Shown: positions 33,612-42,895 of the stretch, piece by piece
Position numbering within the stretch: the stretch's first letter is position 1
Layout of the letters: every line of letters begins with the position of its first letter
NCBI RefSeq assembly: GCF_015751905.1
Contig: NZ_JADOUF010000001.1
Span: 6,944,001-7,008,000, forward strand
Source: Longispora fulva
GTDB taxonomy: Bacteria > Actinomycetota > Actinomycetes > Mycobacteriales > Micromonosporaceae
Direction: 5' to 3'
DNA: 64,000 nt
Translations under genes and position numbers: made by a program
The notes under the pieces: generated by a model
What the model saw: the letters and a program-made list of their open reading frames with translations, nothing else
Told to the model about the DNA's origin: nothing
Databases searched by the model: none

Positions 33612-35720
33612 CTATGCTTCGACGCCGCGTCCGCGCTGCCAGCCGCGGAAGTATCCACTGGTGTGTGCCGCGATCTCGGCAGCGTCCCGACGGGCGGGGG
33701 CTGGCCGTTCCACGGTGAGCGGTGCCGCGCTGCCGGGCACCAGGTTGGCCTGGGGCACCCGGCGGGGCAGGCCGCCGCCGGTGGTGCCGCCGACGGCGGG
33801 TCGGCTGGCCTTGTCCGCCGCGCGCCATCCGGCGTCGGCTGTGCCGCCCCACTCGAACTCGGACTCCGGGTTCGGGTCGGTGAACCACGCTGAGCGGGCC
33901 GCCGAGAAGATCAGCAACTCGCCGTCGCCGCCCTCCTCGGGGATCGGGGCGGTCCTGGGCTCGATGGTGGCCCGGGCGGCGGGACGACGCCGAGAGCCGG
34001 CACGGCCGGCGTCCCGCTCGCCGACGAGCCGCAGGGGCCGCTCCTCGGGGGCCGGCGGGGCCGGGGCGAGCGAGTCGGGGCCGTCGAGGTTCAGGGTGGG
34101 CTCGGGGCCCGGCATCAGCGAACCCTCGGCGAAGCTGGGCTTGCGCGGGGGCGCCGGCTGCGGCGGGGGCGGTGCCTGGCGCAGGGCCGGGTCGGCCAGG
34201 GGGGCCGGCTCGACCAGGCGGAGCGCCGGGGGCTCCTCCGGCAGGTCGTCGGACTGCCACGGCGGGGCGATCCGAGTCTGCTGGGGGGGCGACGGCGGGG
34301 CCGGCAGCAGGGTCGGCTGGGTGTTCACGATCGTCGGCGCGACGGGCGGCGGCACCGGCATCACGCGGGGCGTGAACGGCGCGGGCTCGGCCGGGGCCGG
34401 CGGCGTGGGCTCCGGGCCCCGGCGGCGGCCGGAGACCTGACCGGTGCCCGTGGTCGAGAACGCGCCCGACAGGTTGCGCCGGCCACGGGCGGGCAGGTCC
34501 TGGGAGGCCGCCGGCACGACGGGCATGGCCGCGGTGGTCGACGGGGTGGGGACGCTCGTCAGGGTCGGCTTGGGCTGCGGCCAGTCCTGGGAGGTCGGCG
34601 GGGTGGCCGATGCCGCGGGGGCCAGCGGGGCCGGCGTACCGGGGAAGACCGGCACGATGCCCGGCGGCGGCGGTGGCAGTGCCCCCCCGGCCCGGCTCGG
34701 GAGCTTCTCGACCGGAGCCTGGGCGGCCGGTGGGAAGGCCTCGACCGGCGGGAACGACTCGGTCGGGGGGAAGGACGTGGGCTCGGCCGGCGGGAACGAC
34801 GCGGGTGCGGCGGCCGGCTCCGGCTCGGGGCGGGCCCGGCGACGGGTCGGCGGCGCCGTGGCGGCCGGGGCGGCGGTCCGGTTGGCGGACGCTATCGCCG
34901 CGGCCGGGCGGCCGGGCAGCCCTGGGGGCTCCAGCCGGTCGTTGAGCGCCTCGACCAGGGCGGCGGCCCCGGACTCCCCGGCGCGGACGGCTGCGACGGC
35001 CTGGCGCACGGCGGCGGCCACGGCTGCCGTGGTGGAGCGGCCCAGGCCGGCCTTGCGCGGCGAGCCGGTCACGGCGGTGCGCAGCGCCTCGATCGACGCG
35101 GTGACCTCGTCGACGTTGGCGGCGAGGCCGTCGTTGACCAGGTTCTCGGCGAGCTGGGCTGGCTTGACCCGGACGGGCAGGCCCGGCTCCGGCAGCGAGT
35201 CGAGGACGGCGAGTGGGATGAGTTCCGCCGGGTCCCGGTACGCCCGGAGCGCGGCCGGGTAGAGCTCCCTGAGCACCTCGCGCAGGGCGACGGCGCTGGC
35301 CTGCCGGCCGGTGATCAGGGCGGAGTGCGCCGCGAGCACCGGGCGGAGTGCCGCCAGGTCGCGGGGGGCTGGGTGTGGCGTGGGCAGCAACGCGCCGCGC
35401 TGCAGGGCCCTGGCCAGCATGCCGGCGTGCCCCGCCTCGTCGCGCGCGTCGGTGTCGGGGTCGCCGACACTGGCCGGGTCGGCGAACGCGACCAGTCGAC
35501 CGGCCGCCGCGAAGAGCCGGGCGATGACCCGGGTCTCGGCGTCGGCGGCGATCGGCACGGCCGCTGGCGTCGACGTCTGCTCAGCGAGCAGCCCGACGAC
35601 GGTGCCGTACCCTACCGGGTCGTCCGTCACCTCGACAACGGCGAGAACGCGCCCGGCGTCGTCGACAACCGCGACGCCGAGTCGTTCACCGGCTTGTGCC
35701 AGTCCGCAGTACACGCCCAA
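33612..35720 (-). CDS. IS110-transposase-like domain fused to a CvnA-type C-terminal module
   Basis: A 702-residue protein. Residues 1-170 resemble the N-terminal RNase H-like domain of IS110 transposases (GVYCGLAQAGERLGVAVVDDAG; later LREVLRELYPAALRAYRDP). The expected first Asp and the KTDxxDA segment are altered (YCGL; RDEAGHAGMLARAL), and the C-terminal transposase half is absent. Residues about 170-260 are helical, 260-580 are Pro/Ala-rich. The end has ELLIF...[19 protein letters not shown] and YFRGWQRGR, shared with the conservon kinase. TTG 35720 has GGAGG 8 nt upstream; GTG 35729 and TTG 35735 are alternatives. Function unknown; it is probably a scaffold for roadblock binding rather than a transposase. 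Confidence 0.75.
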   Translation of the reverse strand: MGVYCGLAQAGERLGVAVVDDAGRVLAVVEVTDDPVGYGTVVGLLAEQTSTPAAVPIAADAETRVIARLFAAAGRLVAFADPASVGDPDTDARDEAGHAGMLARALQRGALLPTPHPAPRDLAALRPVLAAHSALITGRQASAVALREVLRELYPAALRAYRDPAELIPLAVLDSLPEPGLPVRVKPAQLAENLVNDGLAANVDEVTASIEALRTAVTGSPRKAGLGRSTTAAVAAAVRQAVAAVRAGESGAAALVEALNDRLEPPGLPGRPAAAIASANRTAAPAATAPPTRRRARPEPEPAAAPASFPPAEPTSFPPTESFPPVEAFPPAAQAPVEKLPSRAGGALPPPPPGIVPVFPGTPAPLAPAASATPPTSQDWPQPKPTLTSVPTPSTTAAMPVVPAASQDLPARGRRNLSGAFSTTGTGQVSGRRRGPEPTPPAPAEPAPFTPRVMPVPPPVAPTIVNTQPTLLPAPPSPPQQTRIAPPWQSDDLPEEPPALRLVEPAPLADPALRQAPPPPQPAPPRKPSFAEGSLMPGPEPTLNLDGPDSLAPAPPAPEERPLRLVGERDAGRAGSRRRPAARATIEPRTAPIPEEGGDGELLIFSAARSAWFTDPNPESEFEWGGTADAGWRAADKASRPAVGGTTGGGLPRRVPQANLVPGSAAPLTVERPAPARRDAAEIAAHTSGYFRGWQRGRGVEA

Positions 35721-35763
35721 CGATGCCACCTCCAAGGACTACACCGATGCTCCCTGGTCAGGG

Positions 35764-36633
35764 TCAGTCGCGCCAGTCCGTAGCGGCAGAGATCTTCCCA
35801 ATGATCGTGCGCCAGGCGAGAGCTGCCTGTTCTGCCCCGATTTTCTTGGTACGCCGCTTGGCGAGGAACCCGCCGATTCCACCTTCGACACTCTTGCGGA
35901 GGGATTCGTCAAGATCGTCGAGCGGGGAACCCGCCGAGATCGAGGTCCGCACCGACTCGAGCCGCAGGGCGTATGCCAGGTCCCGGGTGAGCTCGCCGGC
36001 CGAGATCAGCAGGTCGGCGTCCCAGGCGTCGTGGCCGCCCCGGAGGTTCTCCACGACCAGGTCCAGCTCGTAGCTGTCGTCCTCGGTCGGGACCAGCTGC
36101 TCGACGGTCAGCTTGGCCGCGACCGTGTCCCATTCCTCCAGGCCGGCGAGGTCGTGCGGCGCGTCGGAGCCGACAAAGGCCGCGAGCCCCTCCACCGTAC
36201 GGAAGAGCAGCAGTTTGCCCTTGCGAGACAGGAAGAGCGGAACCTCCTCGACCACGGGCTCGGCCGGCTCGGCGTCCTCGTCGTCCTCGGGCCCGTCCTC
36301 GAAGTCCTTCGGGTCCGGCTCGTCGTAGTCGGCCTCTTCGGCGTCGACGTCGTCGTCCCCGTCGTGGTCGACCTCGGCCTTCTCCTCGCCCCGGACGACC
36401 CGGCGGCGCGCCACGGGCTCGTCGCCGTCGTCGACCCTGGTGACCAGCTCGTCGGTCTCGGCGGCCTCGTCGTCCGAGGTCTCCTCTTCCGTCGCCTCGG
36501 GGAGTTCGTCGGACATCCGATACGCCCGGAGGGTGTAACCCACTCCGGCGGGCAGCGCCACGCACACCGGCTGAATCCGGACATCCGCCCAGAACTCGTC
36601 TACCTGCTCGGTGCGCTCAAACTCGTTATCCAC
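35764..36633 (-). CDS. Acidic conserved actinobacterial protein
   Basis: A 289-residue protein. The N-terminal part (VDEFWADVRIQPVCVALPAGVGYTLRAYR) is well formed, then about 90 residues are extremely acidic, then a folded region (VPLFLSRKGKLLLFRTVEGLAAFVGSD) and a C-terminal helical part ending in KKIGAEQAALAWRTIIGKI. Homologues are sometimes labelled as primosomal or primase proteins, but no primase motif is visible. GTG 36633 was chosen from the NEFERTEQVDEFW start; GTG 36645 is possible. It lies upstream of, and codirectional with, the IS110-like gene, 43 nt away. Confidence 0.6.
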   Translation of the reverse strand: MDNEFERTEQVDEFWADVRIQPVCVALPAGVGYTLRAYRMSDELPEATEEETSDDEAAETDELVTRVDDGDEPVARRRVVRGEEKAEVDHDGDDDVDAEEADYDEPDPKDFEDGPEDDEDAEPAEPVVEEVPLFLSRKGKLLLFRTVEGLAAFVGSDAPHDLAGLEEWDTVAAKLTVEQLVPTEDDSYELDLVVENLRGGHDAWDADLLISAGELTRDLAYALRLESVRTSISAGSPLDDLDESLRKSVEGGIGGFLAKRRTKKIGAEQAALAWRTIIGKISAATDWRD

Positions 36634-36766
36634 AGCGTTGTCCACAACTCCGCTACCGATGCCACCAGTGGTCCCCGCCACCCTACCGTCTGGGCGCTCA
36701 GGCGCTCGCCAACTGAGGCTCGCGACTTCGCACCTTAGTCCTTGCCGGCCACAAACACACGGACGA

Positions 36767-36806
36767 GGGGCCCGCCAAACCCGGAACATCGGGTAAGGCG
36801 GGCCCC
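36767..36806 (-). terminator. Terminator after the HypX-like gene
   Basis: A 10-bp stem GGGGCCCGCC (36767-36776) with 36797-36806, and a second inner stem ACCCG/CGGGT within the loop. It is 11 nt downstream of the minus-strand stop. Confidence 0.65.
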
Positions 36807-36817
36807 CGACACCGTTG

Positions 36818-38452
36818 TCAGGGCCGGCAGGCGAGCTTCGCCGGGGTCTCCGCCGGACGCCGTTTGTGGACGAACGAGTCGCGTGCGGCGGCGAACCCGC
36901 TGCGGTCGTCGTACATGTCCACGGCCATCTCGGCCAGCTCCCTGGCCTCGTAGTAGTCGAGTGGCCGGTCGCCGGTGTGCCGGGCGTCGACGATGTTGCG
37001 CCAGGCCCCCGGTTCCGCGTACCGGTCGGCGAGGGACGCCAGCCAGCCGTCGAACTCGGCGGGCACGCCCGGCCCGACCAGGTCCACGAGGCCGAGTTTC
37101 ATCGCGCGCTCGGTCCCGACGGGCAGCTTGGCCCCCAGCAGCTCCAGCGCCGCCTCCTGGCCCACCCGGCGGGGGAGGGTGAGGGAGTGCAGCTCCGAGC
37201 CGTACAACCCGATGTCGTAGTAGGGGTTGAGCACGACGCCCGACCGGGCCGTGACCACGTCGGCCCCGAGGGCCATCATCACGCCGCCCGCGCCGGCGTT
37301 GCCGGTGAAGGCCGAGATGGTCAGCTGGCCGGTGGACTCCAGCAGCGCCCGGCACACGTTGTTGATCGCCCGGATGTTCGCCCAGGCCGCAGCGGCCGGG
37401 TCGGCGGCTGCCTCGATCTCGCCGAGGTGGATGCCGTTGCAGAACACGTCGTGCCCGGACCGCAGGACGAGCACCCGGGTGTCCTGGCCCGCGGCGTGCC
37501 GCAGGGCGGCCTCCAGCCGCATGCACTGCTCCACGCCGGCCGCGCCGTTGTAGAAGGTGAAGGTCAGCTCGCCGACGGGGCCGCGCCGGCGGTAGCGGAT
37601 CTCGCGCGGGCCGTCGGACACCCGGGGCGCGTGCACCGGCAGCACCGTGGTCGCCGGCAGCTTGATCCCGCGCGGCAGCCGGAGCTGGCCGATCCAGACC
37701 GCGCCCTTGCCTGCGGCGACGAGCAGGTGCCCGTTGCGGCGGCCGACGATCTGGCCGGGCTCGCCTGGTGCCGTGCCGGGCGGGGCGAGCCGGGCGTCGA
37801 AGGCGCTGACCTCGGTGCCGTTGAGGACCGTGCGCACGCCGGGGAAGCCGTCGGCGGCGCGGATCTTCCGGACGATGTCGGCGGCGTCGTCGGCCCAGTC
37901 GAAGCTGCGAGCGGCCTGCTGGACGACGGGGCGGGAGCTGGTGCCGGGCACCGGGCGGGGGGCCTCGGCGAGCGGGACCGGGTGGAATCCGGGGTCGGCG
38001 GCCTTCTCTGCGACCTCCAGGGCGCACTCGACGGCCGCCTCGGTGACCAAGCCGCCGTAGAGCGCGGACTTGCGGACCGGCTCGGTCGGCATCGGGAAGG
38101 TGCGGTGCGCCCAGATCGGGCCGGCGTCGAACTCCTCGACAGCCTGGAGCGCGGTGACCCCCCAGACGGGCACGGCCTCCATGATCGCCCGGTCCAGAGA
38201 GGACGGACCCTGATCGCCGACCGGGCCGGGGTGGATGATGACCGTCGGCCACTTCCGCCAGACCTCGGCGGGAACCCTCTCCTTCAGAAATGGGCAGAGG
38301 ACCAGGTCCGGTTGCGCTGCGTGCACGGCGTCGGTGACCTGCTCGGAGTCGAGGCAGAGCTCGACGGTGACGTGATGGCCTTTTGTTCTGAGTTCGTCCC
38401 AGACCCGCTGGGTCAGGCCGTTGAACGCGGAAACCAGGAGGAGTATGCGCAC
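36818..38452 (-). CDS. hypX: HypX-like hydrogenase maturation protein
   Basis: A 544-residue two-domain protein. The N-terminal formyltetrahydrofolate-hydrolase/transferase-like domain (1-270) has HPGPVGDQGPSS with His74 and Asp80, and TALQAVEEFDAGPIWA. The C-terminal domain (about 285-480) is crotonase-like (RSGHDVFCNGIHLGEIE; FTGNAGAGGVMMALGAD). HypX forms CO for the [NiFe]-hydrogenase active site from formyl-tetrahydrofolate under oxic conditions. No hydrogenase or other hyp gene is visible within this window, so the role here rests on homology. The GTG start lies 8 nt after a TACGCT element. Confidence 0.85.
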   Translation of the reverse strand: MRILLLVSAFNGLTQRVWDELRTKGHHVTVELCLDSEQVTDAVHAAQPDLVLCPFLKERVPAEVWRKWPTVIIHPGPVGDQGPSSLDRAIMEAVPVWGVTALQAVEEFDAGPIWAHRTFPMPTEPVRKSALYGGLVTEAAVECALEVAEKAADPGFHPVPLAEAPRPVPGTSSRPVVQQAARSFDWADDAADIVRKIRAADGFPGVRTVLNGTEVSAFDARLAPPGTAPGEPGQIVGRRNGHLLVAAGKGAVWIGQLRLPRGIKLPATTVLPVHAPRVSDGPREIRYRRRGPVGELTFTFYNGAAGVEQCMRLEAALRHAAGQDTRVLVLRSGHDVFCNGIHLGEIEAAADPAAAAWANIRAINNVCRALLESTGQLTISAFTGNAGAGGVMMALGADVVTARSGVVLNPYYDIGLYGSELHSLTLPRRVGQEAALELLGAKLPVGTERAMKLGLVDLVGPGVPAEFDGWLASLADRYAEPGAWRNIVDARHTGDRPLDYYEARELAEMAVDMYDDRSGFAAARDSFVHKRRPAETPAKLACRP

Positions 38453-38564
38453 GAATACAGAGCGTACGGATGACTACGCGAAAGGGACAAGAGAACAACT
38501 CCACTTTGGCACAGTCTGCATCATGCACTGTATCGAACTGGCGCAGATCAGGCGCGGACGCGCC

Positions 38565-38598
38565 ACCGGGCACACAGTACTAACGCTGTGTGCCCGGT
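38565..38598 (-). terminator. Terminator of the deoC-aldehyde dehydrogenase cluster
   Basis: Perfect 13-bp stem ACCGGGCACACAG (38565-38577) with 38586-38598 and an 8-nt loop, just after the truncated aldehyde dehydrogenase gene. Confidence 0.75.
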
Positions 38599-38611
38599 GT
38601 TCGTTACGCGA

Positions 38612-39419
38612 CTATGAACCCTTGGGGTGCCAGACGGTCTTCGTCTCGAGGAACGTGGTCATCCGCGCGGTGCCCGGCTCGGCCGTCCAGTCCGGGGTCG
38701 ACGGTCGCAGGACCCGCTTGAGGTTCTGCGCGGCGGCGATCTCCAGCTCCACGGCGAGCGCCGGGTCGGCCACCCCGGTCAGGTCCAGGGCGTTGACGTC
38801 GAGGTGCGACGCGAGCCACGGGGCGACCTCGGCGACGGACCCGGTGAGGATGTTGACCACCCCGCCGGGAACGTCGGAGGTCGCCATCACCTCGCCGAGG
38901 GTGACCGCCGCTAGCGGCGACTCCTCGGCAGCCAGCACGATCACGGTGTTGCCGGTGGCGATCGCCGGGGCGATCACACTGACCAGGCCGAGGAGCGGCG
39001 AGGACGGCGCGACGACCGCCACTGTCCCGGTCGGCTCCGGTGCCGACAGGTTGAAGTACGGCCCGGCGACCGGGTTCGCGCCGCCGACGACCTGGGCGAT
39101 CTTGTCGGTCCAGCCGGCGTACCAGACCCAGCGGTCCACCGCCGCGTCCACCTCGGCCGGCGTGGAACCCAGCGCGATGAACTCGTCGCGGCGGCCCTCC
39201 AGCATCTCGGCGATCCGGTAGAGCACCTGGCCCCGGTTGTAGGCCGTGGTGCCGGCCCAGCCCTTGACCGCGGCCCGGGCGGCGAGCACCGCGTCCCGGG
39301 CGTCCTTGCGCGACGCCTTGGCGACGTTGGAGTCCTGCACCCGGTACGTCCGTCCTGACTCGCTGCGGGGGAACTTGCCCCCCACGTACAACTTGTAGGT
39401 CTTGAGAACCGCCAGCCGG

Positions 39420-39427
<8 letters not shown>
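38612..39427 (-). CDS. Truncated aldehyde dehydrogenase-like protein
   Basis: A 271-residue protein that matches only the N-terminal, NAD-binding part of aldehyde dehydrogenases (KLYVGGKFPRSESGRTYRV; PTGTVAVVAPSSPLLGLVSV; PAIATGNTVIVLAAEESPLAAV). The catalytic Cys domain is missing, and the FTGS region has become LDLTGVADPAL. The frame is clean, so it is probably a stable variant, not recent decay. Its ATG overlaps the full-length dehydrogenase stop, and pairs of this kind next to deoC occur in other actinomycetes. It may be a partner subunit of the active enzyme. Confidence 0.8.
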
Positions 39428-40837
<1,410 letters not shown>

Positions 40838-40838
<1 letters not shown>

Positions 40839-41770
40839 CAGTCCACCGTCATGTAGTCGGGGCCGGAGTAGTGGCCGGTCCGGAGCTTGTGGCGCTGCAT
40901 GAGCAGGTCGTTGAGCAGGGTGGACGCGCCGAACCGGAACCAGTCCGGGTCCAGCCAGTCGGGGCCGGCGATCTCGTTGACGGTCACCAGGTACTTGATC
41001 GCGTCCTTGCTCGTCCGGATCCCGCCGGCCGGCTTCACGCCGATCTTCGTACCCGTCGCGTCCCGGTAGTCGCGGACCGCCTCCAGCATCAGCAGCGTCG
41101 TCGGCAGGGTGGCCGCCGGGGACACCTTGCCGGTGGAGGTCTTGATGAAGTGCGCGCCGGCCATCATGGCGAGCCAGGAGGCCCGGCGGATGTTGTCGTA
41201 CGTGGCGAGCTCACCCGTTTCGAGGATCACCTTCAAGTGTGCGTCGCCGCATGCCTCGCGCACGGCCATGATCTCGTCGTACACGTGCAGGTAGTCGCCG
41301 GCCAGGAACGCGCCCCGGCTGATCACCATGTCGATCTCGTCGGCGCCGGCCGCCACGGCCGCCCGGGTGTCGTCGAGTTTCACGTTCAACGGGGCCTGCC
41401 CGGACGGGAACGCCGTCGCGACGCTGGCCAGGTGCACCCCGGAGCCCTTCAGCTCCTCGTGGGCCACTGCGACCATGCTCGGGTACACGCACACCGCCGC
41501 CGTCGAGGGGCAGTCCGGGTCGCTCGGGTCCGGCCGCATCGCCTTGGCGCACAGCGCGCGCACCTTGCCCGGGGTGTCCGCGCCCTCCAGGGTCGTCAGG
41601 TCGACCATCCGCAGCGCGAGGTCCAGCGCGTACGCCTTCGCCGTCGTCTTGATCGAGCGGGTACCGAGGCCAGCGGCCCTCTGTTCCAGCCCGACGGCGT
41701 CAACTCCCGGGAGACCGTGGAGAAACGCGCGTAAAGTCGCATTCGAGGGACTGGTTAACAACGCCGTCAT
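40838..41770 (-). CDS. deoC: Deoxyribose-phosphate aldolase
   Basis: Cleaves 2-deoxyribose-5-phosphate to acetaldehyde and glyceraldehyde-3-phosphate. The 310-residue TIM barrel has MVDLTTLEG, CVYPSMV, DEIDMVISRGAFL, KVILETGEL, FIKTSTGKVSPAAT (Schiff-base Lys) and KPAGGIRTS. It is longer than E. coli DeoC because of an N-terminal extension of about 45 residues, usual in actinomycetes. ATG 41770 follows TAGACT by 7 nt, a leaderless start. It heads an operon with two aldehyde dehydrogenase genes. Confidence 0.95.
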
Positions 41771-41777
41771 GTCCCGG

Positions 41778-41783
41778 AGTCTA
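41778..41783 (-). promoter_or_regulatory. -10 element for leaderless deoC
   Basis: Minus-strand TAGACT, 7 nt before the ATG. The same hexamer and spacing, with a near-identical spacer sequence, occurs before the carboxylase gene at 61924. Confidence 0.5.
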
Positions 41784-41811
41784 GTGCGGGGACATTACGG
41801 GCACACCCGGC

Positions 41812-42156
41812 TCAGCCAAGTGTGGTGTCACACCTCACCACGGGTACGTCCGTGCTGCTCTTCGTGCTGACCACCGCCCCGTCGACCTTGAGGACGCAGA
41901 CCAGCGCGCCGTCGCCGGCCCCGTTCGTGAGCACCGAGACGTAGGCGCCGGTCCGGGCCTTGATGGTCAGCGTCCACGGCAGGGCCACCACCTGGCCCTT
42001 GATCAGTTCCGCCTTGTCATTGACGTAGGCGACCTCGGCCGTGTCCTGCCCCGACACCTCGTAGACGACCGTGTGTTCGCGCATCGGTTCCCGGCCGCCA
42101 CAGGCACCGGTCACGGCCACGGCGGCGCACAGCACGCCGATTCGCAGGAAGGACAT
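41812..42156 (-). CDS. Small lipoprotein resembling MmpS accessory proteins
   Basis: A 114-residue exported lipoprotein: an N-terminal hydrophobic stretch ends in AVTGAC (lipobox, Cys19), and the mature domain is all-beta with TVVYEVSGQDTAEVAYVND and a PWTLTIKARTGAYVSVL strand. The layout resembles the extracellular domain of mycobacterial MmpS. Two Cys (VCVLK and VRCDT) could form a disulfide. No MmpL transporter is adjacent. ATG 42156 is leaderless from TATCTT. The function is unknown. Confidence 0.65.
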   Translation of the reverse strand: MSFLRIGVLCAAVAVTGACGGREPMREHTVVYEVSGQDTAEVAYVNDKAELIKGQVVALPWTLTIKARTGAYVSVLTNGAGDGALVCVLKVDGAVVSTKSSTDVPVVRCDTTLG

Positions 42157-42163
42157 GGCGGAC

Positions 42164-42169
42164 AAGATA
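42164..42169 (-). promoter_or_regulatory. -10 element for the small lipoprotein gene
   Basis: Minus-strand TATCTT, 7 nt before ATG 42156. Confidence 0.5.
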
Positions 42170-42189
42170 CCGTGAGGCCGATCACCCGC

Positions 42190-42195
42190 TAGCCT
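42190..42195 (+). promoter_or_regulatory. -10 element for leaderless upp
   Basis: TAGCCT, 6 nt before GTG 42202. With the element at 42164 it makes a compact divergent promoter pair in 45 bp. Confidence 0.5.
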
Positions 42196-42201
42196 GAGTC
42201 C

Positions 42202-42834
42202 GTGGATGTCCTCGTAGTCGAACACCCCCTTGCCCAGGCCCGCCTCACCGTCATGCGCGACGAGCGCAGCGACTCGGCGACCTTCCGGGCCGCCCTGCAC
42301 GAGCTGACGACGATGCTCGCGTACGAGGCGACCCGCGACGCCGCCGTCGACCGGCCCGCGATCCGTACCCCGGTCACCGACACGTACGGCATCGCGCTGG
42401 CGAACCCGCCGCTGCTCGTACCCGTCCTGCGGGCCGGTCTCGGGATGGCCGACGCCGCGCTGAGCCTGCTGCCGGAGTCCTCGATGGGCTTCGTCGGGCT
42501 CGCCCGCGACGAGGTCACCTTCGAGCCCCGCGCGTACCTGGAGTCGCTGCCCGCCGACCTGACCGGCAAGCCGGTGATCGTGCTCGACCCGATGGTCGCG
42601 ACCGGCGGCTCGCTGGAGCACTGCGTCCGGCTGCTGTGCGACCGGGGCGCCACCGACATCACGGTGCTGTGCGCGCTGGCCGCCCCGGAGGCGCTGCGGC
42701 GGCTCGACGAGAGCGGGCTGCCGATGCGGATCGTGACGGCGAGCATCGACGAGGGGCTCAACGAGCACCGGTTCATCGTCCCGGGCCTCGGCGACGCGGG
42801 GGACCGCCAGTTCGGCGGCATGCCCCGCTTCTAG
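42202..42834 (+). CDS. upp: Uracil phosphoribosyltransferase
   Basis: Makes UMP from uracil and PRPP. The 210 residues are typical. Substrate sites are [11 protein letters not shown], the PRPP loop [11 protein letters not shown] and the uracil-binding C-terminal DAGDRQFGG. It completes uracil salvage after cytidine deaminase and pyrimidine phosphorylase. GTG 42202 is fixed by the -10 six bases upstream. Confidence 0.96.
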   Translation: MDVLVVEHPLAQARLTVMRDERSDSATFRAALHELTTMLAYEATRDAAVDRPAIRTPVTDTYGIALANPPLLVPVLRAGLGMADAALSLLPESSMGFVGLARDEVTFEPRAYLESLPADLTGKPVIVLDPMVATGGSLEHCVRLLCDRGATDITVLCALAAPEALRRLDESGLPMRIVTASIDEGLNEHRFIVPGLGDAGDRQFGGMPRF

Positions 42835-42863
42835 GCCGTCCTAACCCGCATTCTGGGGCTCTT

Positions 42864-42895
42864 CGCTTCCGGCGGGCATCCGCCCGCCGGAAGCG
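42864..42895. terminator. Shared terminator between upp and the mutase gene
   Basis: Perfect 14-bp stem (42864-42877 with 42882-42895, arm CGCTTCCGGCGGGC, loop ATCC), abutting the mutase stop codon. It serves both convergent genes. Confidence 0.8.

Noticed and set aside
33612-35720. An active IS110 insertion sequence
   Set aside because: Catalytic positions are altered, the C-terminal transposase domain is absent, the protein has a signalling tail, and no element ends were seen.
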